Assembly: GCA_028565715.1 (NCBI GenBank)
Contig: JAOXYC010198018.1
Coordinates: forward strand, 1-11,818
Length of the DNA: 11,818 nt
Direction: 5' to 3'
Source: Phoronis pallida
Lineage: Eukaryota > Phoronida > Phoronidae
The position numbers and the translations under genes were made by a program. This document shows positions 9,301 to 11,818 of the stretch, one piece after another; the first letter of the stretch is position 1, and every line of letters starts with the position of its first letter. A model generated the notes under the pieces. That model was not told the origin of the DNA. It saw only the letters and a list, made by a program, of their open reading frames with translations, and did not search any database.

Positions 9301-11676
9301 CTTTTAATAAAGACATCACTTTAATTTGCCAGTTTCTGGTTTAAAACGAGTGCTTGTTTGAAATGTTGGCAAAAACATGAAAATCAGGGGGGAAAAATGA
9401 AAAATTATTATAATCATAGTTTTAGAATAAATCTTCAAAAATTCCACAATTGCCATTGAAGAAATTATAAAAAGTTTAACAATTACCTCAGCCACTGGTT
9501 GAGGCATGTCTCCAGCCTCTCCTGACAACTGGTCATCTGCGAGATGCATTCACCCCAGTCTGAACGTAGATGTTCCATATCATGGTTTATAGTCTGTTTA
9601 CCAGGGGGCGCTGTGTTGATGGATGTTTTGTCTGCTAATGTCTGACACGTGGATATTTTCTTATCACCATCAGTTTTGCTCTGTATCAATTCCTGGAATT
9701 ACAATGGTAACATTTAATATCATTCTTGATTAAATCAGGTCCTCTTCTTAGATTACTACCACTAAAGACGTTGCAGCTATTAGCACCTTGGGATTTGCCG
9801 CAAATACCCAATGTTCAAAGTGACATGTGATGAAGTTGGTGAAGTCAGTAAAGAAAAAAGAGAATCCCAACTACCTATATGAGATCAAAGGTTTTTCTCT
9901 TGGGCAATTGGTTATGAACGCCTTTACCTTGACTCTGTCCAGTCTGTTCTGTACGGCATGTCTGTCACCTGATGGATCAGAGCTCATGGACAGTCTATCT
10001 TTCAGTAACACCAACCAGTCAACAGTGGATTGATGTGTGTCCTGGAACTTCTGATGGTCTTGAACAGATGTCTCACATTTCTGGTGTAGGTCCTGAAATG
10101 GTGATTTATTTTTATTTTATCAGCAACATTTATACCGTAATGACATTTTTCTTGTATCACTAGATTATTTTCATTTTCAAAACTGAAACCATTTTCCAAT
10201 ACATTTAATAAAGTTGTCATGACAAGATATTTTGACTTATAGTTTCTTATTGTGAATGCCAGGAAAGTTTCTAATTATAAAGTAACAAAGGCAAGTACTT
10301 GGGAATATCATTCTATATTATAAATCATCAAAAATGTAGAACTGTGAGTGATCATGTAATTATACCTAACCAATTAAACATGGATTATAATATAAATCCC
10401 TAAAAAATATTATTAGGTTAAAAAACACATAAAAATATTAACTAGCATAACTCACTTTGAGAGAAGAGGATAAAGTTTCATGGCGTTTCTTTACATCTTG
10501 AATAAACGCCATAATCTCTGGACATCCAGTAGACTTGTTCAAGTGTTGAGCTTTATCAAGGACATTGTCAACAACTCTTCCATGAGAGAGGACATCTTGA
10601 AGAACAGACTGCAACAGAAACAAATTTCATAAATTTATAAGGGATTTCAAAAAAAACTGTTGGCATTTTAACATCAATTTTTTCTCATTACTATATTCAA
10701 AACTAAAAATGCAAGCTGGGATAGAATGATGCAATTTCTTCTGATCAAATGTAGACTTCTTTTGGTGTGAATGAACTTGTTTACTTCATGCTCAGACTCT
10801 AAACCCTTATTGTTACCTTTTGAGTATGAAGCTGTGATTTCTTCTCAGCCAAGTTATTCTTCAATTCACCCAATGCCTCAACAGCTAATTCTGTCTCAGC
10901 CAACCATTTCAACAAATGCTCTTTGTCTTCGCCATAAGAGTTCCACTGTCCAAGGAAAGTATCAAACTTTCGCTGGACATCACCCACTTTGGTATACAGG
11001 CTATCCCACTTATCCTTCATTTCACGAATCTCTTGTCTGATTCGCTCACGGCCTTTTGATGAAGTGTCTGTGTAGAGTTTTTCTCCCGATTCAACCGCCA
11101 TGTTGAGTTTCACGAGCCCGCTCTCTTTCTGTGATATGATAACTTGTAGAACATCGTAGTGTTCTTCTAGAATGTTCTTATTTCCCTCAACCGAGTCACA
11201 CGTTGCAAGTTGAGTCTGTTCCTGTTTAAGCCATGTTTCAAACAGTTGACGGTTCTCTACATACTGTTTGTGGTCTGTGACATAGTTCTCCCAGGAGTCA
11301 ATCAGATCCTTCAATGACAAAACATTGACAAATTATCAAATTATATGAGGCAGTATAATTTTAGAATGATTTGGAATCTTAATGGCTTCAAAATATTAAA
11401 TTCATAATAAAATATTTCAAAGAGACAATTTGATACTGCATGGTTTGCCTACAAATTTGACTCTTTTTTCTTAGTTTGTTAGTAAGTTTCTAACAGAAAC
11501 CAAATAAATTTCAAAACACGTACCTTTTCAGCAGTGATAAGAACATGATATCTAGACTTGATAGCAGTAAGAGTATTCTGTATGCGTGCATCTGATGTAG
11601 TATGTATGAGAGACTGAGCCATATCCATGAATGAATCAATGGTGGACTGGTAACTAAGTGCATCAGCTTTCATAGT
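86..11676 (-). CDS. Internal rod of a giant spectrin-repeat protein, nesprin/MSP-300 (SYNE1)-like; partial gene, 20 exons
   Basis: Joined exons give an open frame of about 1,337 codons (1,358 with the probable exon 8446-8508) with no frameshift or internal stop. The product is a rod of tandem spectrin-type triple-helix repeats, about 107 residues each, in two-repeat units of about 215. Trp at unit positions 6, 26, 101, 122 and 135 recurs, and position 6 is Cys in four units. Other recurring marks are a C-x-D-x-x-G-D-[RK] first AB loop, a T-[SA]-x-x-G-R BC loop, and A-Q followed by [SQNA]-R-Y near the unit end. Proteins of this kind span actin or microtubule systems and the nuclear envelope. 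No CH, KASH, EF-hand, plakin or membrane segment is visible, so the nesprin name rests on repeat style and length. Plakins (MACF1/dystonin) or another giant spectrin-repeat protein are alternatives. Start and stop lie outside the window. Confidence 0.72.
385..734 (-). other. Intron 19 (350 bases, phase 1)
   Basis: GT-AG intron splitting repeat 2 of unit 6. It is AT-rich with no coding signal. Two similar short segments, cgtattggtgcacattta (near 617-634) and cgtataggtgcattta (near 697-712), lie in direct orientation about 80 bases apart and may be remains of a repeat. Confidence 0.75.
735..915 (-). CDS. Exon 19: unit 6, repeat 1 helices B-C
   Basis: The acceptor is TTTTATAG|GAATG and the donor TTAG|GTTAGT. 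The exon is 60 codons plus one base, a phase 1 end. It starts E-C-M-N-Q-K, carries the BC-loop pattern A-D-T-A-T-Q-G-R-D, and contains E-W-D at unit position 101. It stops in the long helix that joins repeat 1 to repeat 2. Joining it to 86-384 restores L-A-L-E-Q-A-H-D-S-W in frame, giving 160 codons, exactly the usual 109 + 51. Confidence 0.88.
916..1265 (-). other. Intron 18 (350 bases, phase 0)
   Basis: GT-AG intron with a strong GTAAGT donor. It is AT-rich, and I see no gene, repeat or structured RNA in it. Confidence 0.75.
1266..1430 (-). CDS. Exon 18: unit 6, repeat 1 helix A and AB loop
   Basis: The acceptor is TCTCCTAG|GATTTG and the donor CAG|GTAAGT. The exon is 55 codons, phase 0 at both ends. 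It opens D-L-T-R-K-C-D, so Cys occupies the position that is Trp in units 1 and 5. E-D-W-L (Trp 26) follows, then the loop L-S-M-C-N-D-C-R-G-D-R. The C-N-D-C pair recurs only in the exon at 4895-5059. No long single open frame covers this exon. It was found from splice signals and similarity to its sister exons. Confidence 0.88.
1598..1603 (-). terminator. T6 run after the tRNA-like element
   Basis: Six T on the minus strand begin three bases after the last base of the cloverleaf (1607). This is where an RNA polymerase III terminator would lie. It suggests the element is, or recently was, a transcription unit of its own. Confidence 0.5.
1607..1679 (-). repeat. tRNA-Val(GAC)-like element: tRNA-derived SINE head or tRNA pseudogene
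   Basis: The minus strand folds into a 73-base cloverleaf. The acceptor stem (GGCTGGA with TTCAGTT) has several G-T pairs. The D stem is GCTC/GAGC and the anticodon stem TCTGA/TCAGG. The loop ATGACAA gives anticodon GAC, and the T stem CTGGG/CCCAG is perfect. The A box tagctcagttgg is at 1661-1672 and the B box ggtttgattcc at 1618-1628, so both Pol III promoter boxes are near consensus. The variable loop is four bases, one short. A GAC valine tRNA is not expected in animal nuclear genomes, which use AAC for those codons. I therefore favour a tRNA-derived repeat over a working gene. Confidence 0.65.
1838..1990 (-). CDS. Exon 17: unit 5, repeat 2 helices B-C (51 codons)
   Basis: The acceptor is TTTCTTTCCAG|TCT and the donor AAG|GTTGGT, a less common donor. 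The 51 codons are phase 0 at both ends. They start S-L-H-N-A-I-T and carry the conserved A-Q at residues 20-21 and A-R-Y-E-T-L near the end. The sequence is the counterpart of the exons at 11524, 10456, 7465, 5486 and 3025. Confidence 0.9.
2214..2705 (-). CDS. Exon 16: unit 5, fused 164-codon exon covering repeat 1 and start of repeat 2
   Basis: The acceptor is CTTTCTTTCAG|GAACT and the donor AAG|GTATGA. The 164 codons are phase 0 at both ends. Trp sits at residues 6, 26, 101, 122 and 135, the full set. The AB loop reads L-P-C-T-D-T-S-G-D-K and the BC loop N-T-S-V-S-G-R-D. The 55 and 109 codon segments that are separate exons in units 2, 3, 4 and 6 are continuous here, as in unit 1. The opening W-D-x-Y-V-x-D-H-x-x-Y-x-E matches unit 1 and differs from the other units. 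Confidence 0.94.
2706..3024 (-). other. Intron 15 (319 bases, phase 0)
   Basis: GT-AG intron between units 4 and 5. A plus-strand frame of 83 codons overlaps its edge but has no recognisable content. I see no other feature. Confidence 0.75.
3025..3171 (-). CDS. Exon 15: unit 4, repeat 2 helices B-C, two codons short
   Basis: The acceptor is TTTTTTCCAG|CAC and the donor AAG|GTAGGT. There are 49 codons, two fewer than its sister exons. The gap lies before V-D-E-V-S-D-L-A-Q, where sisters have two more residues. N-N-R-Y-H-A-L-L matches the helix C motif. The two-residue loss falls in helix B and should disturb its heptad spacing locally. No long open frame covers this exon. The call rests on splice sites and similarity. 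Confidence 0.87.
3172..3498 (-). other. Intron 14 (327 bases, phase 0)
   Basis: GT-AG intron within unit 4. It is AT-rich and I see nothing in it beyond the splice signals. Confidence 0.75.
3499..3657 (-). CDS. Exon 14: unit 4, start of repeat 2 (53 codons)
   Basis: The acceptor is TTTTCTTAG|ACAAGG and the donor CAG|GTAGAA. It contains A-Q-W-R-E-Y-E-E (unit Trp 122) and T-T-W-L-K-G-M-E (Trp 135), then L-E-L-K-K-E-Q-L at the start of helix B. With the exon at 4004-4168 it makes 108 codons, the counterpart of the single 109-codon exon in unit 3. The intron between them falls in the linker helix and is not shared with the other units seen here. Confidence 0.88.
3658..4003 (-). other. Intron 13 (346 bases, phase 0)
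   Basis: GT-AG intron that interrupts the 108/109-codon segment only in unit 4. I see no gene or repeat inside. Confidence 0.75.
4004..4168 (-). CDS. Exon 13: unit 4, repeat 1 helices B-C (55 codons)
   Basis: The acceptor is AACTTTCAG|GAATTT and the donor AAG|GTAATG. The exon starts E-F-Q-T-V-R-R-D-G, carries the BC loop L-P-G-T-S-V-H-G-R-E and H-G-W at unit position 101, and ends D-D-L-T-K. A plus-strand frame of 67 codons over the same stretch is its antisense shadow. Confidence 0.9.
4281..4388. repeat. Near-perfect palindrome, about 108 bases (fold-back or MITE-like)
   Basis: The outer 24 bases of each side (4281-4304 and 4365-4388) are exact reverse complements. A four-base ttaa lies only on the right side. 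The match then resumes through tatg[ct]ttaggtcc and gacgttt/aaacgtc to a centre at about 4328-4334. The element is symmetric almost to its middle and could form a long hairpin as DNA or in the pre-mRNA. I saw no clear target duplication and no transposase. Confidence 0.85.
4756..4764 (-). CDS. Possible 9-base microexon (R-R-Y) in unit 4
   Basis: On the minus strand CGAAGATAT is preceded by the pyrimidine-rich acceptor ATTTTCCATTTGCAG and followed at once by the consensus donor GTAAGT. Its length keeps phase 0, and it would add Arg-Arg-Tyr between L-E-R-L-Q and E-F-Q-T in helix B. No sister unit has residues there. The pairing of two good sites could be chance. Confidence 0.25.
4895..5059 (-). 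CDS. Exon 12: unit 4, repeat 1 helix A and AB loop (55 codons)
   Basis: The acceptor is GATTATAG|GAAAAT and the donor CAG|GTATGG. It opens E-N-V-S-R-C-E (Cys at unit position 6), then D-H-x-x-Y, S-D-W-L (Trp 26), and the loop L-S-L-C-N-D-C-T-G-D-R-H. It is the closest match to the exon at 1266-1430 in the loop. The longest open frame here is in a different register and is not the coding one. Confidence 0.89.
5060..5485 (-). other. Intron 11 (426 bases, phase 0)
   Basis: GT-AG intron with donor GTAAGT. A 70-codon minus-strand frame at 5179-5391 has no spectrin-like content and no flanking exon logic. I see no repeat. Confidence 0.75.
5486..5638 (-). CDS. Exon 11: unit 3, repeat 2 helices B-C (51 codons)
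   Basis: The acceptor is ATTTTCTTTAG|AATTCC and the donor AGG|GTAAGT. It starts N-S-L-Q-E-V-V-S-Y, then R-V-V-D-N-V-C-E-K-A-Q, very like the exon at 10456 (R-V-V-D-N-V-L-D-K-A-Q). K-Q-R-Y-Q-L-I is the helix C motif. It ends in Arg where sister exons end in Lys. No long open frame covers this exon, and it was found by similarity. Confidence 0.89.
5639..6276 (-). other. Intron 10 (638 bases, phase 0) carrying a SINE
   Basis: GT-AG intron between the 109- and 51-codon exons of unit 3. About half of it is the SINE at 5895-6208. The rest is AT-rich with nothing recognisable. Confidence 0.75.
5895..6208 (-). mobile_element. tRNA-headed SINE, old copy, same strand as the host gene
   Basis: The minus strand starts with a tRNA-like head. 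Its A box tggctcagtggtagagc is at 6181-6197 and its B box ggatcgaaccc at 6144-6154. The region around ctcttaat resembles a tRNA-Lys(CTT) loop, but the stems are degenerate. The body follows, with a segment near 6065-6120 that reads, on the plus strand, acacctgggtggagagag and gtgaagtgttttgtcc. The tail has two agcgctt-type hexamers around 5925-5945. This body and GCGCTTT tail are of a kind widespread in invertebrate genomes. I did not find clear target duplications, so both ends are approximate. Confidence 0.75.
6277..6603 (-). CDS. Exon 10: unit 3, repeat 1 helix B to repeat 2 helix B (109 codons)
   Basis: The acceptor is TTATTTTAG|GAACTT and the donor AAG|GTAGTT. The exon begins E-L-V-Q-D-R-E. 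It has the BC loop Y-P-N-T-T-S-E-G-R-E, then S-Q-W-D (unit 101), Q-Y-N-S-F (Tyr replaces Trp at 122) and Q-W-L-Q-K-R-E (Trp 135). It ends L-E-E-K-K-S-Q-L-H-V-N-K, nearly identical to the end of the exon at 10817 (L-A-E-K-K-S-Q-L-H-T-Q-K). It is uninterrupted, unlike its counterparts in units 2, 4 and 6. Confidence 0.94.
6604..6888 (-). other. Intron 9 (285 bases, phase 0)
   Basis: GT-AG intron. A loose inverted match between ccggtcgggttctgaa (about 6768-6783) and ttcagaaaaccgg (about 6824-6836) is present. A plus-strand 95-codon frame crossing it is not coding-like. Confidence 0.7.
6889..7053 (-). CDS. Exon 9: unit 3, repeat 1 helix A and AB loop (55 codons)
   Basis: The acceptor is TTTTGTTCAG|GAAATC and the donor CAG|GTAAAA. 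It reads E-I-L-K-K-C-E (Cys at position 6), A-D-H, S-D-W-L-K (Trp 26), then L-S-K-C-R-D-A-T-G-S-K, a slightly degenerate version of the C-x-D-x-x-G-D-R loop. No long open frame covers it. Splice sites, length and motif order support it. Confidence 0.88.
7054..7464 (-). other. Intron 8 (411 bases, phase 0)
   Basis: GT-AG intron between units 2 and 3. It is AT-rich, and I see no gene, repeat or structured element. Confidence 0.75.
7465..7617 (-). CDS. Exon 8: unit 2, repeat 2 helices B-C (51 codons)
   Basis: The acceptor is CCCTCCCCAG|GAACTG and the donor AAG|GTATTG. It reads E-L-L-R-F-I-R-D-E-E-E, then A-D-Q-A-Q at residues 17-21, R-V-Q-T-Y-V-S-Q-L, and S-R-Y-Q-S-L-L. It joins in frame to the exon at 9032-9149 directly, or through the 63-base exon at 8446-8508. 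Confidence 0.93.
7618..8445 (-). other. Intron 7 (828 bases, phase 0), largest in the window
   Basis: GT-AG intron between the 63-base exon and the 51-codon exon. If that exon is skipped, the whole gap 7618-9031 is one 1,414-base intron. It contains the inverted repeat at 8011-8126. I searched by eye for a missing second half of the 63-base exon and found none. Confidence 0.7.
8011..8126. repeat. Inverted repeat, 18-base arms, 80-base spacer
   Basis: The arms aaaccaccaattttcttt (8011-8028) and aaagaaaattggtggttt (8109-8126) are perfect reverse complements. They could form a stem in the intron RNA or mark a short non-autonomous terminal-repeat element. I see no coding capacity or clear target duplication. 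Confidence 0.7.
8446..8508 (-). CDS. Exon 7 (probable, perhaps alternative): 21-codon partial copy of the 51-codon exon
   Basis: The acceptor is TTCCTTCACATACAG|GAT and the donor GAT|GTAAGA. The 21 open codons are phase 0 at both ends, so inclusion or skipping keeps the frame. It begins D-I-E-Q-D-L-I-S-H-E-E-E-V. Against the exon at 10456 (S-V-L-Q-D-V-L-S-H-G-R-V-V), Q4, D5, S8, H9, V13 and K19 are identical, and residues 2, 6, 7 and 16 are conservative changes. It stops where the sister exons have A-Q. Inclusion would lengthen helix B by three heptads. It may be a regulated cassette exon or a decaying duplicate. Confidence 0.55.
8509..9031 (-). other. Intron 6 (523 bases, phase 0)
   Basis: GT-AG intron upstream of the 63-base exon. 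It contains two small tandem duplications: a 12-base unit tctgccaaacaa repeated at 8761-8785, and cagtgaaaaa repeated at about 8645-8670. Nothing else is recognisable. Confidence 0.7.
9032..9149 (-). CDS. Exon 6: unit 2, start of repeat 2 (39 codons plus one base)
   Basis: The acceptor is CATGTTTAG|GTATGAGG and the donor AAG|GTACAA. The first base completes Arg with AG from the exon at 9487-9692, giving Q-W-L-R-Y-E-E-N-H-E. It then has S-K-W-V-R-E-M-E (Trp 135) and S-N-L-E-E-K-Q-E-Q-L. The phase 2 junction is unusual for this gene, but the helix motif reads cleanly through it. No long open frame covers this exon. Confidence 0.86.
9150..9486 (-). other. Intron 5 (337 bases, phase 2)
   Basis: GT-AG intron that splits the 108-codon segment of unit 2 inside the repeat 2 helix A. 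It is AT-rich with nothing else seen. Confidence 0.75.
9487..9692 (-). CDS. Exon 5: unit 2, repeat 1 helices B-C into repeat 2 (68 codons plus two bases)
   Basis: The acceptor is TAATTCCAG|GAATTG and the donor CTGAG|GTAATT, a phase 2 end. It starts E-L-I-Q-S-K-T-D-G and has a BC loop N-T-A-P-P-G-K in place of the usual G-R. S-D-W-G (unit 101) and N-Q-W-L (Trp 122) follow. Reading past the donor gives a stop at once, which supports the splice. Confidence 0.92.
9928..10092 (-). CDS. Exon 4: unit 2, repeat 1 helix A and AB loop (55 codons)
   Basis: The acceptor is CCATTTCAG|GACCTA and the donor AAG|GTAAAG. It reads D-L-H-Q-K-C-E (Cys at position 6), Q-D-H, V-D-W-L (Trp 26), and L-S-M-S-S-D-P-S-G-D-R-H, where Ser replaces the loop Cys. 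By hand alignment it shares 23 of 55 residues with the exon at 1266-1430. Both plus-strand frames over this stretch are shadows. Confidence 0.89.
10093..10455 (-). other. Intron 3 (363 bases, phase 0)
   Basis: GT-AG intron between units 1 and 2, with donor GTGAGT. It is strongly AT-rich near 10320-10440, and I see no gene or clear repeat. Confidence 0.75.
10456..10608 (-). CDS. Exon 3: unit 1, repeat 2 helices B-C (51 codons)
   Basis: The acceptor is GTTTCTGTTGCAG|TCTG and the donor AAA|GTGAGT. It reads S-V-L-Q-D-V-L-S-H, R-V-V-D-N-V-L-D-K-A-Q, then K-K-R-H-E-T-L (His replaces the usual Tyr), and ends S-L-K. It is the best comparison for the 63-base exon at 8446-8508. Confidence 0.93.
10817..11308 (-). 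CDS. Exon 2: unit 1, fused 164-codon exon covering repeat 1 and start of repeat 2
   Basis: The acceptor is TCATTGAAG|GATCTG, with a weak pyrimidine tract, and the donor AAG|GTAACA. The 164 codons are phase 0 at both ends, the same size as the exon at 2214-2705. Trp is at residues 6, 26, 101, 122 and 135. The AB loop A-T-C-D-S-V-E-G-N-K is a degenerate form of the C-x-D-x-x-G-D-R motif. The BC loop is Y-T-D-T-S-S-K-G-R-E. Repeat 2 has G-Q-W-N-S-Y and L-K-W-L-A-E-T-E. Confidence 0.94.
11524..11676 (-). CDS. Exon 1 of the window: unit 0, repeat 2 helices B-C (51 codons)
   Basis: The acceptor is TATTTCAG|ACTATG and the donor AAG|GTACGT. It reads T-M-K-A-D-A-L-S-Y, then M-D-M-A-Q at residues 17-21, R-I-Q-N-T-L, and K-S-R-Y-H-V-L. 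It is the end of a two-repeat unit whose earlier exons lie beyond 11818. The ATG at codon 2 is not a start. It is internal to a helix and follows a good acceptor in the same phase as all sister exons. Confidence 0.92.
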
Positions 11677-11818
11677 CTGAAATAACATAAAAAAATAAGT
11701 GTTTGAAAGAAGATTTTCCTCCATTGCTGGCTGAAACACATTTGCCTTCAATGAATATCACATTAAATTAAATTATATATTATGAAAAAGACAGTTTATT
11801 AAACACATTTCATGTCTG

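Noticed and set aside
10771-11040. 89-codon plus-strand open frame
   Set aside because: It is antisense to the exon at 10817-11308, and its composition follows from the exon's codons.
10799-11320. ATG codons near exon starts taken as translation starts (for example in intron sequence before 11308)
   Set aside because: They lie in or next to splice acceptors in phase with internal helices. The gene continues upstream of the window.
86-11676. Assignment to true alpha/beta-spectrin or dystrophin
   Set aside because: Neither family is organised as a two-repeat unit of 215 codons with this loop motif. Nesprin-type giants fit better, but the name stays tentative.
1-11818. CRISPR arrays, bacterial operons, phage or plasmid parts
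   Set aside because: There are no regularly spaced direct repeats and no ribosome binding sites. Everything coding is explained by one spliced animal gene.

Overview
The window is animal nuclear DNA from an invertebrate. It holds the middle part of one large, intron-rich gene on the minus strand. Coding pieces are short and flanked by GT-AG splice signals. Introns are AT-rich and mostly 200-800 bases, and two carry tRNA-derived sequences. I see no bacterial operon, ribosome binding site, plasmid, phage or CRISPR structure. The SINE with a GCGCTTT-rich tail fits several invertebrate groups, so I do not name a phylum.

Reading on the minus strand from about 11.7 kb down to 86, I resolve 20 exons. 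Nineteen are well supported and one 63-base exon is probable. Together they encode about 1,337 residues, or 1,358 with the probable exon. There is no start codon, stop codon or end domain, so this is an internal rod segment. The protein is a chain of spectrin-type three-helix repeats. It is built from two-repeat units of about 215 residues, and each unit is encoded as 55 + 109 + 51 codons. Six whole units are visible, plus the last 51 codons of a seventh. Five tryptophan positions (6, 26, 101, 122 and 135 of a unit) keep register across units, with a few substitutions. The best family match is the giant nesprin/MSP-300/ANC-1 class (SYNE1-like), which links the nuclear envelope to the cytoskeleton. 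That name is an inference from repeat style, because the diagnostic CH and KASH domains lie outside the window.

Layout, 5' to 3' of the gene: tail of unit 0 (11524-11676); unit 1 (10817-11308, 10456-10608); unit 2 (9928-10092, 9487-9692, 9032-9149, optional 8446-8508, 7465-7617); unit 3 (6889-7053, 6277-6603, 5486-5638); unit 4 (4895-5059, 4004-4168, 3499-3657, 3025-3171); unit 5 (2214-2705, 1838-1990); unit 6 (1266-1430, 735-915, 86-384). All junctions are phase 0 except 9487/9149 (phase 2) and 735/384 (phase 1).

Non-coding features are a degenerate tRNA-headed SINE (about 5895-6208), a tRNA-Val(GAC)-like element with a T6 terminator (1607-1679), a near-perfect 108-base palindrome (4281-4388), and a second inverted repeat (8011-8126). 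The most interesting points are the 63-base exon that looks like a truncated copy of the 51-codon exon, the two classes of repeat unit that match exon fusion, and a possible 9-base microexon.
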